Source: Aphelocoma coerulescens
Lineage: Eukaryota > Chordata > Aves > Passeriformes > Corvidae
NCBI RefSeq assembly: GCF_041296385.1
Contig: NW_027183513.1
Span: forward strand, 335,634 to 399,633
Direction: 5' to 3'
DNA length: 64,000 nt
Shown here: positions 25,419-38,799 of the stretch, in pieces
How the letters are laid out: every line of letters starts with the position of its first letter
How positions within the stretch are numbered: the first letter of the stretch is position 1
The notes under the pieces: model-generated
The model's input: the letters and a program-made list of their open reading frames with translations, nothing else
Told to the model about the DNA's origin: nothing
Databases searched by the model: none
Made by a program: the position numbers and the translations under genes

Positions 25419-27686
25419 GGCTCTCCTGGGAGCCACGGGTCACAAAGCACCGTGGGCTCTGTGCAGCCCCGCTGTGTCACAATGGCCGCTGGCTTCCACG
25501 AGCCCCCGCAGTGTCCCAGTGGGCCCCGTGGCTTTAGGAGTGGGTGGCTGGGAGTTGGTGCCAGCGGCTGGGGGAGCAGCAGCAGGGACTGTGTGTGGAC
25601 AGTGCCATGGCCACTTGTGTGGCCACTGGTGTCTCTGTGCCAGGCACAGCCGTGGTGTGTAACACCGGCTCTGGGTCCTTTGGCTGTGCAGGTGGCAGTC
25701 ACGGCCTGGAGCAGGGCTGCTCCCGGGGGACAGCCTGGGGCAGGAGGCTGCTGGAGATTCATTCCCCACACTCCTTGTCATGAGGTGCTCAGAGTGATTG
25801 GAAAGGCTGTTGGCAGCAGGCAGTTCTCTGGGTTCAAGCTGTGGAGCTGTCAGCGGGAATGCAAAGGCCAAGCTGGTGAGCCTTTTGTCCTGGTGCCTTT
25901 AGTGTGTGAGCAGTCCCTGGTGCCGTTGTCTTTGGATCCTGAGTGTGGGAGAGGCAAGGCTTAGGATGGTGCGTAGAGCTGAGAAGGAAAGTGCCGAGAG
26001 CAGCGTGTGTGCTGCTGCTTTGAGGGGTGCAGTTGAAGTTGTAGGCAGCAAGAGCTTTCTCAGCTGGCCCTTTTGTGAGCTCTGCTTTTGCCAGATGACT
26101 TCCATCTTACCCTCTTACCATCTTAGCCTCTCATTTTTGCATATCCCAAACCCCCTTCCAAACATCCAGCAGCTGCTTGTAAAGAAGAAGTCCTAGAACA
26201 AAAAGCCAGTGCTGCCTTTCATAGCCCCTTTGCTGTCTATGAAGTAGAGGAAAGAAGCTAGTGAGACGCACTTTCTTTCTCAACTCCATAGAGCGCATCC
26301 TTCTCTCAAGGTGGCAGAGTCCTTGGCGGAAGTGAAGCATCTGCAGCTGCAGTTCAGACTGAGAGATGTGCCAGGACAGGAAACATTTGCTGACCTTCCC
26401 TGTTCCCTGTGCAACATGATTCTCGCATCCCAGTCACTTTCACATACCTTCGGTATCCCTGAGTCCAAGCAGCTAAAGCTCACAGAGACAGAAGTGTCAG
26501 GAAGGAAAACGTTCCAAAAGCACCCCCTTCTCTTATCAGCATATAAATTGTGCACAACAGGCTGCGGCACCGAACCTTCCTTCTCAGATAGACATGCCAT
26601 CACACTTTTCACTCTTGCAGCTCGGTTGAAAAGCTCCAGCAGCTGCTCCCGCAATAGCAAAAGGTTCTAGAAGTGAAAGCCAGTTTGGGGCTGCACCTTC
26701 TCCTTGCCGCATGTAAGCCACACCAAACTCCCTGATGCACTCTGTCCTCCCCTTCTCAAAGGAGTAGACGGTGGCATCAGGACACACCTGTGTCCCAGCA
26801 GCTGGGTGCCCAGCCGGGAGCAGGAGCAGGGCTGGGGCTGCTCCCAAAGTTGCCCCGCCCCAATGCCAGAGCCGGACATATGCTGAGGGGGGGCTGGATC
26901 AGGCTTTATTGTCCAGCTGCATGCCAGGAGTGAGCACAAAATCTACCTGCATTCTCTGCAGCATGCCATCCTGGAGCAGAGCCATTGCCAAAGGAAGCCG
27001 TGAGCCCGTGCCAAGCCAGTGCCGGAGTGGGATCCTAGCAGCACCTGTGGAAGCCGGGAGAGAGGAGCCCACCTGGAGCAGGTTTGTGCAGGATTAATCA
27101 TCCCGTGGCTTCCCACCAGGGTCCTGTTGCTTCCAAAAGGCCCCACAGTGTCACTGTGGCCCCTCGGTTCCACCAGGTTCCATAGCGTCACTGTGGTGCC
27201 CAGGGTTCCGTCAGCTTCGCCAGCATCCCCACGGTCTGCAGAGGTCCCCGAGCTTCTGTGGTGTCACAGTGGAGGCAGGGTTGCATCAGGTTCCATAGCA
27301 TCAGCACGGTCTCCAGGGCTCCCAGAGGTTCTGTGGTGTCACAGTGGAGGCAGGGTTGCATCAGGTTCCATAGCATCACCACAGTCTCCAGGGCTCCCTG
27401 AGCTTCTGTGGTGTCACAGTGGAGGCAGGGTTGCATCAGGTTCCATAGCATCAGCACGGTCTCCAGGGCTCCCAGAGGTTCTGTGGTGTCACAGAGGAGG
27501 CAGGGTTGCATCAGGTTCCATAGCATCACCACGGTCTCCAGGGCTCCAAGAGCTTCTGTGGTGTCACAGAGGAGGCAGGGTTGCATCAGGTTCAATAGCA
27601 TCAGCACGGTCTCCAGGGCTCCCCTGAGCTTCTGTGGTGGTGTCACAGAGGAGCCAGGCTTCCTTGTAGTTCCCCAGCATCACAAA
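25419..27686. repeat. Satellite unit U12 (2,268 bp)
   Basis: Carries GGTTTGTGC at 27085 (shared with U17) and AGAGGTCCCC at 27244 (shared with U11). Five subrepeats. Confidence 0.95.
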
Positions 27687-29954
27687 GGCTCTCCTGGGAG
27701 CCACGGGTCACAAAGCACCGTGGGCTCTGTGCAGCCCCGCTGTGTCACAATGGCCGCTGGCTTCCACGAGCCCCCGCAGTGTCCCAGTGGGCCCCGTGGC
27801 TTTAGGAGTGGGTGGCTGGGAGTTGGTGCCAGCGGCTGGGGGAGCAGCAGCAGGGACTGTGTGTGGACAGTGCCATGGCCACTTGTGTGGCCACTGGTGT
27901 CTCTGTGCCAGGCACAGCCGTGGTGTGTAACACCGGCTCTGGGTCCTTTGGCTGTGCAGGTGGCAGTCACGGCCTGGAGCAGGGCTGCTCCCGGGGGACA
28001 GCCTGGGGCAGGAGGCTGCTGGAGATTCATTCCCCACACTCCTTGTCATGAGGTGCTCAGAGTGATTGGAAAGGCTGTTGGCAGCAGGCAGTTCTCTGGG
28101 TTCAAGCTGTGGAGCTGTCAGCGGGAATGCAAAGGCCAAGCTGGTGAGCCTTTTGTCCTGGTGCCTTTAGTGTGTGAGCAGTCCCTGGTGCCGTTGTCTT
28201 TGGATCCTGAGTGTGGGAGAGGCAAGGCTTAGGATGGTGCGTAGAGCTGAGAAGGAAAGTGCCGAGAGCAGCGTGTGTGCTGCTGCTTTGAGGGGTGCAG
28301 TTGAAGTTGTAGGCAGCAAGAGCTTTCTCAGCTGGCCCTTTTGTGAGCTCTGCTTTTGCCAGATGACTTCCATCTTACCCTCTTACCATCTTAGCCTCTC
28401 ATTTTTGCATATCCCAAACCCCCTTCCAAACATCCAGCAGCTGCTTGTAAAGAAGAAGTCCTAGAACAAAAAGCCAGTGCTGCCTTTCATAGCCCCTTTG
28501 CTGTCTATGAAGTAGAGGAAAGAAGCTAGTGAGACGCACTTTCTTTCTCAACTCCATAGAGCGCATCCTTCTCTCAAGGTGGCAGAGTCCTTGGCGGAAG
28601 TGAAGCATCTGCAGCTGCAGTTCAGACTGAGAGATGTGCCAGGACAGGAAACATTTGCTGACCTTCCCTGTTCCCTGTGCAACATGATTCTCGCATCCCA
28701 GTCACTTTCACATACCTTCGGTATCCCTGAGTCCAAGCAGCTAAAGCTCACAGAGACAGAAGTGTCAGGAAGGAAAACGTTCCAAAAGCACCCCCTTCTC
28801 TTATCAGCATATAAATTGTGCACAACAGGCTGCGGCACCGAACCTTCCTTCTCAGATAGACATGCCATCACACTTTTCACTCTTGCAGCTCGGTTGAAAA
28901 GCTCCAGCAGCTGCTCCCGCAATAGCAAAAGGTTCTAGAAGTGAAAGCCAGTTTGGGGCTGCACCTTCTCCTTGCCGCATGTAAGCCACACCAAACTCCC
29001 TGATGCACTCTGTCCTCCCCTTCTCAAAGGAGTAGACGGTGGCATCAGGACACACCTGTGTCCCAGCAGCTGGGTGCCCAGCCGGGAGCAGGAGCAGGGC
29101 TGGGGCTGCTCCCAAAGTTGCCCCGCCCCAATGCCAGAGCCGGACATATGCTGAGGGGGGGCTGGATCAGGCTTTATTGTCCAGCTGCATGCCAGGAGTG
29201 AGCACAAAATCTACCTGCATTCTCTGCAGCATGCCATCCTGGAGCAGAGCCATTGCCAAAGGAAGCCGTGAGCCCGTGCCAAGCCAGTGCCGGAGTGGGA
29301 TCCTAGCAGCACCTGTGGAAGCCGGGAGAGAGGAGCCCACCTGGAGCAGGTTCGTGCAGGATTAATCATCCCGTGGCTTCCCACCAGGGTCCTGTTGCTT
29401 CCAAAAGGCCCCACAGTGTCACTGTGGCCCCTCGGTTCCACCAGGTTCCATAGCGTCACTGTGGTGCCCAGGGTTCCGTCAGCTTCGCCAGCATCCCCAC
29501 GGTCTGCAGAGCTCCCCGAGCTTCTGTGGTGTCACAGTGGAGGCAGGGTTGCATCAGGTTCCATAGCATCAGCACGGTCTCCAGGGCTCCCAGAGGTTCT
29601 GTGGTGTCACAGTGGAGGCAGGGTTGCATCAGGTTCCATAGCATCACCACAGTCTCCAGGGCTCCCTGAGCTTCTGTGGTGTCACAGTGGAGGCAGGGTT
29701 GCATCAGGTTCCATAGCATCAGCACGGTCTCCAGGGCTCCCAGAGGTTCTGTGGTGTCACAGAGGAGGCAGGGTTGCATCAGGTTCCATAGCATCACCAC
29801 GGTCTCCAGGGCTCCAAGAGCTTCTGTGGTGTCACAGAGGAGGCAGGGTTGCATCAGGTTCAATAGCATCAGCACGGTCTCCAGGGCTCCCCTGAGCTTC
29901 TGTGGTGGTGTCACAGAGGAGCCAGGCTTCCTTGTAGTTCCCCAGCATCACAAA
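27687..29954. repeat. Satellite unit U13 (2,268 bp)
   Basis: Modal length with five subrepeats. No private variant was noticed. Confidence 0.95.
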
Positions 29955-32218
29955 GGCTCTCCTGGGAGCCACGGGTCACAAAGCACCGTGGGCTCTGTGC
30001 AGCCCCGCTGTGTCACAATGGCCGCTGGCTTCCACGAGCCCCCGCAGTGTCCCAGTGGGCCCCGTGGCTTTAGGAGTGGGTGGCTGGGAGTTGGTGCCAG
30101 CGGCTGGGGGAGCAGCAGCAGGGACTGTGTGTGGACAGTGCCATGGCCACTTGTGTGGCCACTGGTGTCTCTGTGCCAGGCACAGCCGTGGTGTGTAACA
30201 CCGGCTCTGGGTCCTTTGGCTGTGCAGGTGGCAGTCACGGCCTGGAGCAGGGCTGCTCCCGGGGGACAGCCTGGGGCAGGAGGCTGCTGGAGATTCATTC
30301 CCCACACTCCTTGTCATGAGGTGCTCAGAGTGATTGGAAAGGCTGTTGGCAGCAGGCAGTTCTCTGGGTTCAAGCTGTGGAGCTGTCAGCGGGAATGCAA
30401 AGGCCAAGCTGGTGAGCCTTTTGTCCTGGTGCCTTTAGTGTGTGAGCAGTCCCTGGTGCCGTTGTCTTTGGATCCTGAGTGTGGGAGAGGCAAGGCTTAG
30501 GATGGTGCGTAGAGCTGAGAAGGAAAGTGCCGAGAGCAGCGTGTGTGCTGCTGCTTTGAGGGGTGCAGTTGAAGTTGTAGGCAGCAAGAGCTTTCTCAGC
30601 TGGCCCTTTTGTGAGCTCTGCTTTTGCCAGATGACTTCCATCTTACCCTCTTACCATCTTAGCCTCTCATTTTTGCATATCCCAAACCCCCTTCCAAACA
30701 TCCAGCAGCTGCTTGTAAAGAAGAAGTCCTAGAACAAAAAGCCAGTGCTGCCTTTCATAGCCCCTTTGCTGTCTATGAAGTAGAGGAAAGAAGCTAGTGA
30801 GACGCACTTTCTTTCTCAACTCCATAGAGCGCATCCTTCTCTCAAGGTGGCAGAGTCCTTGGCGGAAGTGAAGCATCTGCAGCTGCAGTTCAGACTGAGA
30901 GATGTGCCAGGACAGGAAACATTTGCTGACCTTCCCTGTTCCCTGTGCAACATGATTCTCGCATCCCAGTCACTTTCACATACCTTCGGTATCCCTGAGT
31001 CCAAGCAGCTAAAGCTCACAGAGACAGAAGTGTCAGGAAGGAAAACGTTCCAAAAGCACCCCCTTCTCTTATCAGCATATAAATTGTGCACAACAGGCTG
31101 CGGCACCGAACCTTCCTTCTCAGACATGCCATCACACTTTTCACTCTTGCAGCTCGGTTGAAAAGCTCCAGCAGCTGCTCCCGCAATAGCAAAAGGTTCT
31201 AGAAGTGAAAGCCAGTTTGGGGCTGCACCTTCTCCTTGCCGCATGTAAGCCACACCAAACTCCCTGATGCACTCTGTCCTCCCCTTCTCAAAGGAGTAGA
31301 CGGTGGCATCAGGACACACCTGTGTCCCAGCAGCTGGGTGCCCAGCCGGGAGCAGGAGCAGGGCTGGGGCTGCTCCCAAAGTTGCCCCGCCCCAATGCCA
31401 GAGCCGGACATATGCTGAGGGGGGGCTGGATCAGGCTTTATTGTCCAGCTGCATGCCAGGAGTGAGCACAAAATCTACCTGCATTCTCTGCAGCATGCCA
31501 TCCTGGAGCAGAGCCATTGCCAAAGGAAGCCGTGAGCCCGTGCCAAGCCAGTGCCGGAGTGGGATCCTAGCAGCACCTGTGGAAGCCGGGAGAGAGGAGC
31601 CCACCTGGAGCAGGTTCGTGCAGGATTAATCATCCCGTGGCTTCCCACCAGGGTCCTGTTGCTTCCAAAAGGCCCCACAGTGTCACTGTGGCCCCTCGGT
31701 TCCACCAGGTTCCATAGCGTCACTGTGGTGCCCAGGGTTCCGTCAGCTTCGCCAGCATCCCCACGGTCTGCAGAGCTCCCCGAGCTTCTGTGGTGTCACA
31801 GTGGAGGCAGGGTTGCATCAGGTTCCATAGCATCAGCACGGTCTCCAGGGCTCCCAGAGGTTCTGTGGTGTCACAGTGGAGGCAGGGTTGCATCAGGTTC
31901 CATAGCATCACCACAGTCTCCAGGGCTCCCTGAGCTTCTGTGGTGTCACAGTGGAGGCAGGGTTGCATCAGGTTCCATAGCATCAGCACGGTCTCCAGGG
32001 CTCCCAGAGGTTCTGTGGTGTCACAGAGGAGGCAGGGTTGCATCAGGTTCCATAGCATCACCACGGTCTCCAGGGCTCCAAGAGCTTCTGTGGTGTCACA
32101 GAGGAGGCAGGGTTGCATCAGGTTCAATAGCATCAGCACGGTCTCCAGGGCTCCCCTGAGCTTCTGTGGTGGTGTCACAGAGGAGCCAGGCTTCCTTGTA
32201 GTTCCCCAGCATCACAAA
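29955..32218. repeat. Satellite unit U14 (2,264 bp)
   Basis: Lacks 4 bp (a TAGA/ATAG step) near 31124, where other units read CAGATAGACATG and this one reads CAGACATG. This joins two minus-strand frames into a longer artificial one, which shows how little the frames mean. Confidence 0.95.
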
Positions 32219-34337
32219 GGCTCTCCTGGGAGCCACGGGTCACAAAGCACCGTGGGCTCTGTGCAGCCCCGCTGTGTCACAATGGCCGCTGGCTTCCACG
32301 AGCCCCCGCAGTGTCCCAGTGGGCCCCGTGGCTTTAGGAGTGGGTGGCTGGGAGTTGGTGCCAGCGGCTGGGGGAGCAGCAGCAGGGACTGTGTGTGGAC
32401 AGTGCCATGGCCACTTGTGTGGCCACTGGTGTCTCTGTGCCAGGCACAGCCGTGGTTGTGTAACACCGGCTCTGGGTCCTTTGGCTGTGCAGGTGGCAGT
32501 CACGGCCTGGAGCAGGGCTGCTCCCGGGGGACAGCCTGGGGCAGGAGGCTGCTGGAGATTCATTCCCCACACTCCTTGTCATGAGGTGCTCAGAGTGATT
32601 GGAAAGGCTGTTGGCAGCAGGCAGTTCTCTGGGTTCAAGCTGTGGAGCTGTCAGCTGGAATGCAAAGGCCAAGCTGGTGAGCCTTTTGTCCTGGTGCCTT
32701 TAGTGTGTGAGCAGTCCCTGGTGCCGTTGTCTTTGGATCCTGAGTGTGGGAGAGGCAAGGCTTAGGATGGTGCGTAGAGCTGAGAAGGAAAGTGCCGAGA
32801 GCAGCGTGTGTGCTGCTGCTTTGAGGGGTGCAGTTGAAGTTGTAGGCAGCAAGAGCTTTCTCAGCTGGCCCTTTTGTGAGCTCTGCTTTTGCCAGATGAC
32901 TTCCATCTTACCCTCTTACCATCTTAGCCTCTCATTTTTGCATATCCCAAACCCCCTTCCAAACATCCAGCAGCTGCTTGTAAAGAAGAAGTCCTAGAAC
33001 AAAAAGCCAGTGCTGCCTTTCATAGCCCCTTTGCTGTCTATGAAGTAGAGGAAAGAAGCTAGTGAGACGCACTTTCTTTCTCAACTCCATAGAGCGCATC
33101 CTTCTCTCAAGGTGGCAGAGTCCTTGGCGGAAGTGAAGCATCTGCAGCTGCAGTTCAGACTGAGAGATGTGCCAGGACAGGAAACATTTGCTGACCTTCC
33201 CTGTTCCCTGTGCAACATGATTCTCGCATCCCAGTCACTTTCACATACCTTCGGTATCCCTGAGTCCAAGCAGCTAAAGCTCACAGAGACAGAAGTGTCA
33301 GGAAGGAAAACGTTCCAAAAGCACCCCCTTCTCTTATCAGCATATAAATTGTGCACAACAGGCTGCGGCACCGAACCTTCCTTCTCAGATAGACATGCCA
33401 TCACACTTTTCACTCTTGCAGCTCGGTTGAAAAGCTCCAGCAGCTGCTCCCGCAATAGCAAAAGGTTCTAGAAGTGAAAGCCAGTTTGGGGCTGCACCTT
33501 CTCCTTGCCGCATGTAAGCCACACCAAACTCCCTGATGCACTCTGTCCTCCCCTTCTCAAAGGAGTAGACGGTGGCATCAGGACACACCTGTGTCCCAGC
33601 AGCTGGGTGCCCAGCCGGGAGCAGGAGCAGGGCTGGGGCTGCTCCCAAAGTTGCCCCGCCCCAATGCCAGAGCCGGACATATGCTGAGGGGGGGCTGGAT
33701 CAGGCTTTATTGTCCAGCTGCATGCCAGGAGTGAGCACAAAATCTACCTGCATTCTCTGCAGCATGCCATCCTGGAGCAGAGCCATTGCCAAAGGAAGCC
33801 GTGAGCCCGTGCCAAGCCAGTGCCGGAGTGGGATCCTAGCAGCACCTGTGGAAGCCGGGAGAGAGGAGCCCACCTGGAGCAGGTTCGTGCAGGATTAATC
33901 ATCCCGTGGCTTCCCACCAGGGTCCTGTTGCTTCCAAAAGGCCCCACAGTGTCACTGTGGCCCCTCGGTTCCACCAGGTTCCATAGCGTCACTGTGGTGC
34001 CCAGGGTTCCGTCAGCTTCGCCAGCATCCCCACGGTCTGCAGAGCTCCCCGAGCTTCTGTGGTGTCACAGTGGAGGCAGGGTTGCATCAGGTTCCATAGC
34101 ATCAGCACGGTCTCCAGGGCTCCCAGAGGTTCTGTGGTGTCACAGTGGAGGCAGGGTTGCATCAGGTTCCATAGCATCACCACAGTCTCCAGGGCTCCCT
34201 GAGCTTCTGTGGTGTCACAGTGGAGGCAGGGTTGCATCAGGTTCCATAGCATCACCACGGTCTCCAGGGCTTCCCTGAGCTTCTGTGGTGGTGTCACAGA
34301 GGAGCCAGGCTTCCTTGTAGTTCCCCAGCATCACAAA
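32219..34337. repeat. Satellite unit U15 (2,119 bp), three subrepeats
   Basis: Two 75-bp subrepeats are missing. The last retained copy is a hybrid with a repeat-3-like start and a repeat-5-like end (GGCTTCCCTGAG near 34268), as expected from unequal crossing-over inside the block. Also carries the extra T at 32456 and CAGCTGGAAT at 32656, both shared with U11. Confidence 0.95.
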
Positions 34338-36605
34338 GGCTCTCCTGGGAGCCACGGGTCACAAAGCACCGTGGGCTCTGTGCAGCCCCGCTGTGTCACA
34401 ATGGCCGCTGGCTTCCACGAGCCCCCGCAGTGTCCCAGTGGGCCCCGTAGCTTTAGGAGTGGGTGGCTGGGAGTTGGTGCCAGCGGCTGGGGGAGCAGCA
34501 GCAGGGACTGTGTGTGGACAGTGCCATGGCCACTTGTGTGGCCACTGGTGTCTCTGTGCCAGGCACAGCCGTGGTGTGTAACACCGGCTCTGGGTCCTTT
34601 GGCTGTGCAGGTGGCAGTCACGGCCTGGAGCAGGGCTGCTCCCGGGGGACAGCCTGGGGCAGGAGGCTGCTGGAGATTCATTCCCCACACTCCTTGTCAT
34701 GAGGTGCTCAGAGTGATTGGAAAGGCTGTTGGCAGCAGGCAGTTCTCTGGGTTCAAGCTGTGGAGCTGTCAGCGGGAATGCAAAGGCCAAGCTGGTGAGC
34801 CTTTTGTCCTGGTGCCTTTAGTGTGTGAGCAGTCCCTGGTGCCGTTGTCTTTGGATCCTGAGTGTGGGAGAGGCAAGGCTTAGGATGGTGCGTAGAGCTG
34901 AGAAGGAAAGTGCCGAGAGCAGCGTGTGTGCTGCTGCTTTGAGGGGTGCAGTTGAAGTTGTAGGCAGCAAGAGCTTTCTCAGCTGGCCCTTTTGTGAGCT
35001 CTGCTTTTGCCAGATGACTTCCATCTTACCCTCTTACCATCTTAGCCTCTCATTTTTGCATATCCCAAACCCCCTTCCAAACATCCAGCAGCTGCTTGTA
35101 AAGAAGAAGTCCTAGAACAAAAAGCCAGTGCTGCCTTTCATAGCCCCTTTGCTGTCTATGAAGTAGAGGAAAGAAGCTAGTGAGACGCACTTTCTTTCTC
35201 AACTCCATAGAGCGCATCCTTCTCTCAAGGTGGCAGAGTCCTTGGCGGAAGTGAAGCATCTGCAGCTGCAGTTCAGACTGAGAGATGTGCCAGGACAGGA
35301 AACATTTGCTGACCTTCCCTGTTCCCTGTGCAACATGATTCTCGCATCCCAGTCACTTTCACATACCTTCGGTATCCCTGAGTCCAAGCAGCTAAAGCTC
35401 ACAGAGACAGAAGTGTCAGGAAGGAAAACGTTCCAAAAGCACCCCCTTCTCTTATCAGCATATAAATTGTGCACAACAGGCTGCGGCACCGAACCTTCCT
35501 TCTCAGATAGACATGCCATCACACTTTTCACTCTTGCAGCTCGGTTGAAAAGCTCCAGCAGCTGCTCCCGCAATAGCAAAAGGTTCTAGAAGTGAAAGCC
35601 AGTTTGGGGCTGCACCTTCTCCTTGCCGCATGTAAGCCACACCAAACTCCCTGATGCACTCTGTCCTCCCCTTCTCAAAGGAGTAGACGGTGGCATCAGG
35701 ACACACCTGTGTCCCAGCAGCTGGGTGCCCAGCCGGGAGCAGGAGCAGGGCTGGGGCTGCTCCCAAAGTTGCCCCACCCCAATGCCAGAGCCGGACATAT
35801 GCTGAGGGGGGGCTGGATCAGGCTTTATTGTCCAGCTGCATGCCAGGAGTGAGCACAAAATCTACCTGCATTCTCTGCAGCATGCCATCCTGGAGCAGAG
35901 CCATTGCCAAAGGAAGCCGTGAGCCCGTGCCAAGCCAGTGCCGGAGTGGGATCCTAGCAGCACCTGTGGAAGCCGGGAGAGAGGAGCCCACCTGGAGCAG
36001 GTTCGTGCAGGATTAATCATCCCGTGGCTTCCCACCAGGGTCCTGTTGCTTCCAAAAGGCCCCACAGTGTCACTGTGGCCCCTCGGTTCCACCAGGTTCC
36101 ATAGCGTCACTGTGGTGCCCAGGGTTCCGTCAGCTTCGCCAGCATCCCCACGGTCTGCAGAGCTCCCCGAGCTTCTGTGGTGTCACAGTGGAGGCAGGGT
36201 TGCATCAGGTTCCATAGCATCAGCACGGTCTCCAGGGCTCCCAGAGGTTCTGTGGTGTCACAGTGGAGGCAGGGTTGCATCAGGTTCCATAGCATCACCA
36301 CAGTCTCCAGGGCTCCCTGAGCTTCTGTGGTGTCACAGTGGAGGCAGGGTTGCATCAGGTTCCATAGCATCAGCACGGTCTCCAGGGCTCCCAGAGGTTC
36401 TGTGGTGTCACAGAGGAGGCAGGGTTGCATCAGGTTCCATAGCATCACCACGGTCTCCAGGGCTCCAAGAGCTTCTGTGGTGTCACAGAGGAGGCAGGGT
36501 TGCATCAGGTTCAATAGCATCAGCACGGTCTCCAGGGCTCCCCTGAGCTTCTGTGGTGGTGTCACAGAGGAGCCAGGCTTCCTTGTAGTTCCCCAGCATC
36601 ACAAA
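34338..36605. repeat. Satellite unit U16 (2,268 bp)
   Basis: Carries GCCCCGTAGC at 34449 (shared with U20) and a private CCCCACCCC near 35776. Five subrepeats. Confidence 0.95.
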
Positions 36606-38799
36606 GGCTCTCCTGGGAGCCACGGGTCACAAAGCACCGTGGGCTCTGTGCAGCCCCGCTGTGTCACAATGGCCGCTGGCTTCCACGAGCCCCCGCAGTG
36701 TCCCAGTGGGCCCCGTGGCTTTAGGAGTGGGTGGCTGGGAGTTGGTGCCAGCGGCTGGGGGAGCAGCAGCAGGGACTGTGTGTGGACAGTGCCATGGCCA
36801 CTTGTGTGGCCACTGGTGTCTCTGTGCCAGGCACAGCCGTGGTTGTGTAACACCGGCTCTGGGTCCTTTGGCTGTGCAGGTGGCAGTCACGGCCTGGAGC
36901 AGGGCTGCTCCCGGGGGACAGCCTGGGGCAGGAGGCTGCTGGAGATTCATTCCCCACACTCCTTGTCATGAGGTGCTCAGAGTGATTGGAAAGGCTGTTG
37001 GCAGCAGGCAGTTCTCTGGGTTCAAGCTGTGGAGCTGTCAGCGGGAATGCAAAGGCCAAGCTGGTGAGCCTTTTGTCCTGGTGCCTTTAGTGTGTGAGCA
37101 GTCCCTGGTGCCGTTGTCTTTGGATCCTGAGTGTGGGAGAGGCAAGGCTTAGGATGGTGCGTAGAGCTGAGAAGGAAAGTGCCGAGAGCAGCGTGTGTGC
37201 TGCTGCTTTGAGGGGTGCAGTTGAAGTTGTAGGCAGCAAGAGCTTTCTCAGCTGGCCCTTTTGTGAGCTCTGCTTTTGCCAGATGACTTCCATCTTACCC
37301 TCTTACCATCTTAGCCTCTCATTTTTGCATATCCCAAACCCCCTTCCAAACATCCAGCAGCTGCTTGTAAAGAAGAAGTCCTAGAACAAAAAGCCAGTGC
37401 TGCCTTTCATAGCCCCTTTGCTGTCTATGAAGTAGAGGAAAGAAGCTAGTGAGACGCACTTTCTTTCTCAACTCCATAGAGCGCATCCTTCTCTCAAGGT
37501 GGCAGAGTCCTTGGCGGAAGTGAAGCATCTGCAGCTGCAGTTCAGACTGAGATATGTGCCAGGACAGGAAACATTTGCTGACCTTCCCTGTTCCCTGTGC
37601 AACATGATTCTCGCATCCCAGTCACTTTCACATACCTTCGGTATCCCTGAGTCCAAGCAGCTAAAGCTCACAGAGACAGAAGTGTCAGGAAGGAAAACGT
37701 TCCAAAAGCACCCCCTTCTCTTATCAGCATATAAATTGTGCACAACAGGCTGCGGCACCGAACCTTCCTTCTCAGATAGACATGCCATCACACTTTTCAC
37801 TCTTGCAGCTCGGTTGAAAAGCTCCAGCAGCTGCTCCCGCAATAGCAAAAGGTTCTAGAAGTGAAAGCCAGTTTGGGGCTGCACCTTCTCCTTGCCGCAT
37901 GTAAGCCACACCAAACTCCCTGATGCACTCTGTCCTCCCCTTCTCAAAGGAGTAGACGGTGGCATCAGGACACACCTGTGTCCCAGCAGCTGGGTGCCCA
38001 GCCGGGAGCAGGAGCAGGGCTGGGGCTGCTCCCAAAGTTGCCCCGCCCCAATGCCAGAGCCGGACATATGCTGAGGGGGGGCTGGATCAGGCTTTATTGT
38101 CCAGCTGCATGCCAGGAGTGAGCACAAAATCTACCTGCATTCTCTGCAGCATGCCATCCTGGAGCAGAGCCATTGCCAAAGGAAGCCGTGAGCCCGTGCC
38201 AAGCCAGTGCCGGAGTGGGATCCTAGCAGCACCTGTGGAAGCCGGGAGAGAGGAGCCCACCTGGAGCAGGTTTGTGCAGGATTAATCATCCCGTGGCTTC
38301 CCACCAGGGTCCTGTTGCTTCCAAAAGGCCCCACAGTGTCACTGTGGCCCCTCGGTTCCACCAGGTTCCATAGCGTCACTGTGGTGCCCAGGGTTCCGTC
38401 AGCTTCGCCAGCATCCCCACGGTCTGCAGAGCTCCCCGAGCTTCTGTGGTGTCACAGTGGAGGCAGGGTTGCATCAGGTTCCATAGCATCAGCACGGTCT
38501 CCAGGGCTCCCAGAGGTTCTGTGGTGTCACAGTGGAGGCAGGGTTGCATCAGGTTCCATAGCATCAGCACGGTCTCCAGGGCTCCCAGAGGTTCTGTGGT
38601 GTCACAGAGGAGGCAGGGTTGCATCAGGTTCCATAGCATCACCACGGTCTCCAGGGCTCCAAGAGCTTCTGTGGTGTCACAGAGGAGGCAGGGTTGCATC
38701 AGGTTCAATAGCATCAGCACGGTCTCCAGGGCTCCCCTGAGCTTCTGTGGTGGTGTCACAGAGGAGCCAGGCTTCCTTGTAGTTCCCCAGCATCACAAA
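36606..38799. repeat. Satellite unit U17 (2,194 bp), four subrepeats
   Basis: One subrepeat of the second type is missing (order 1-3-4-5). Carries the extra T at 36843, a private GAGATATGTG near 37553, and GGTTTGTGC at 38273. Confidence 0.95.
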
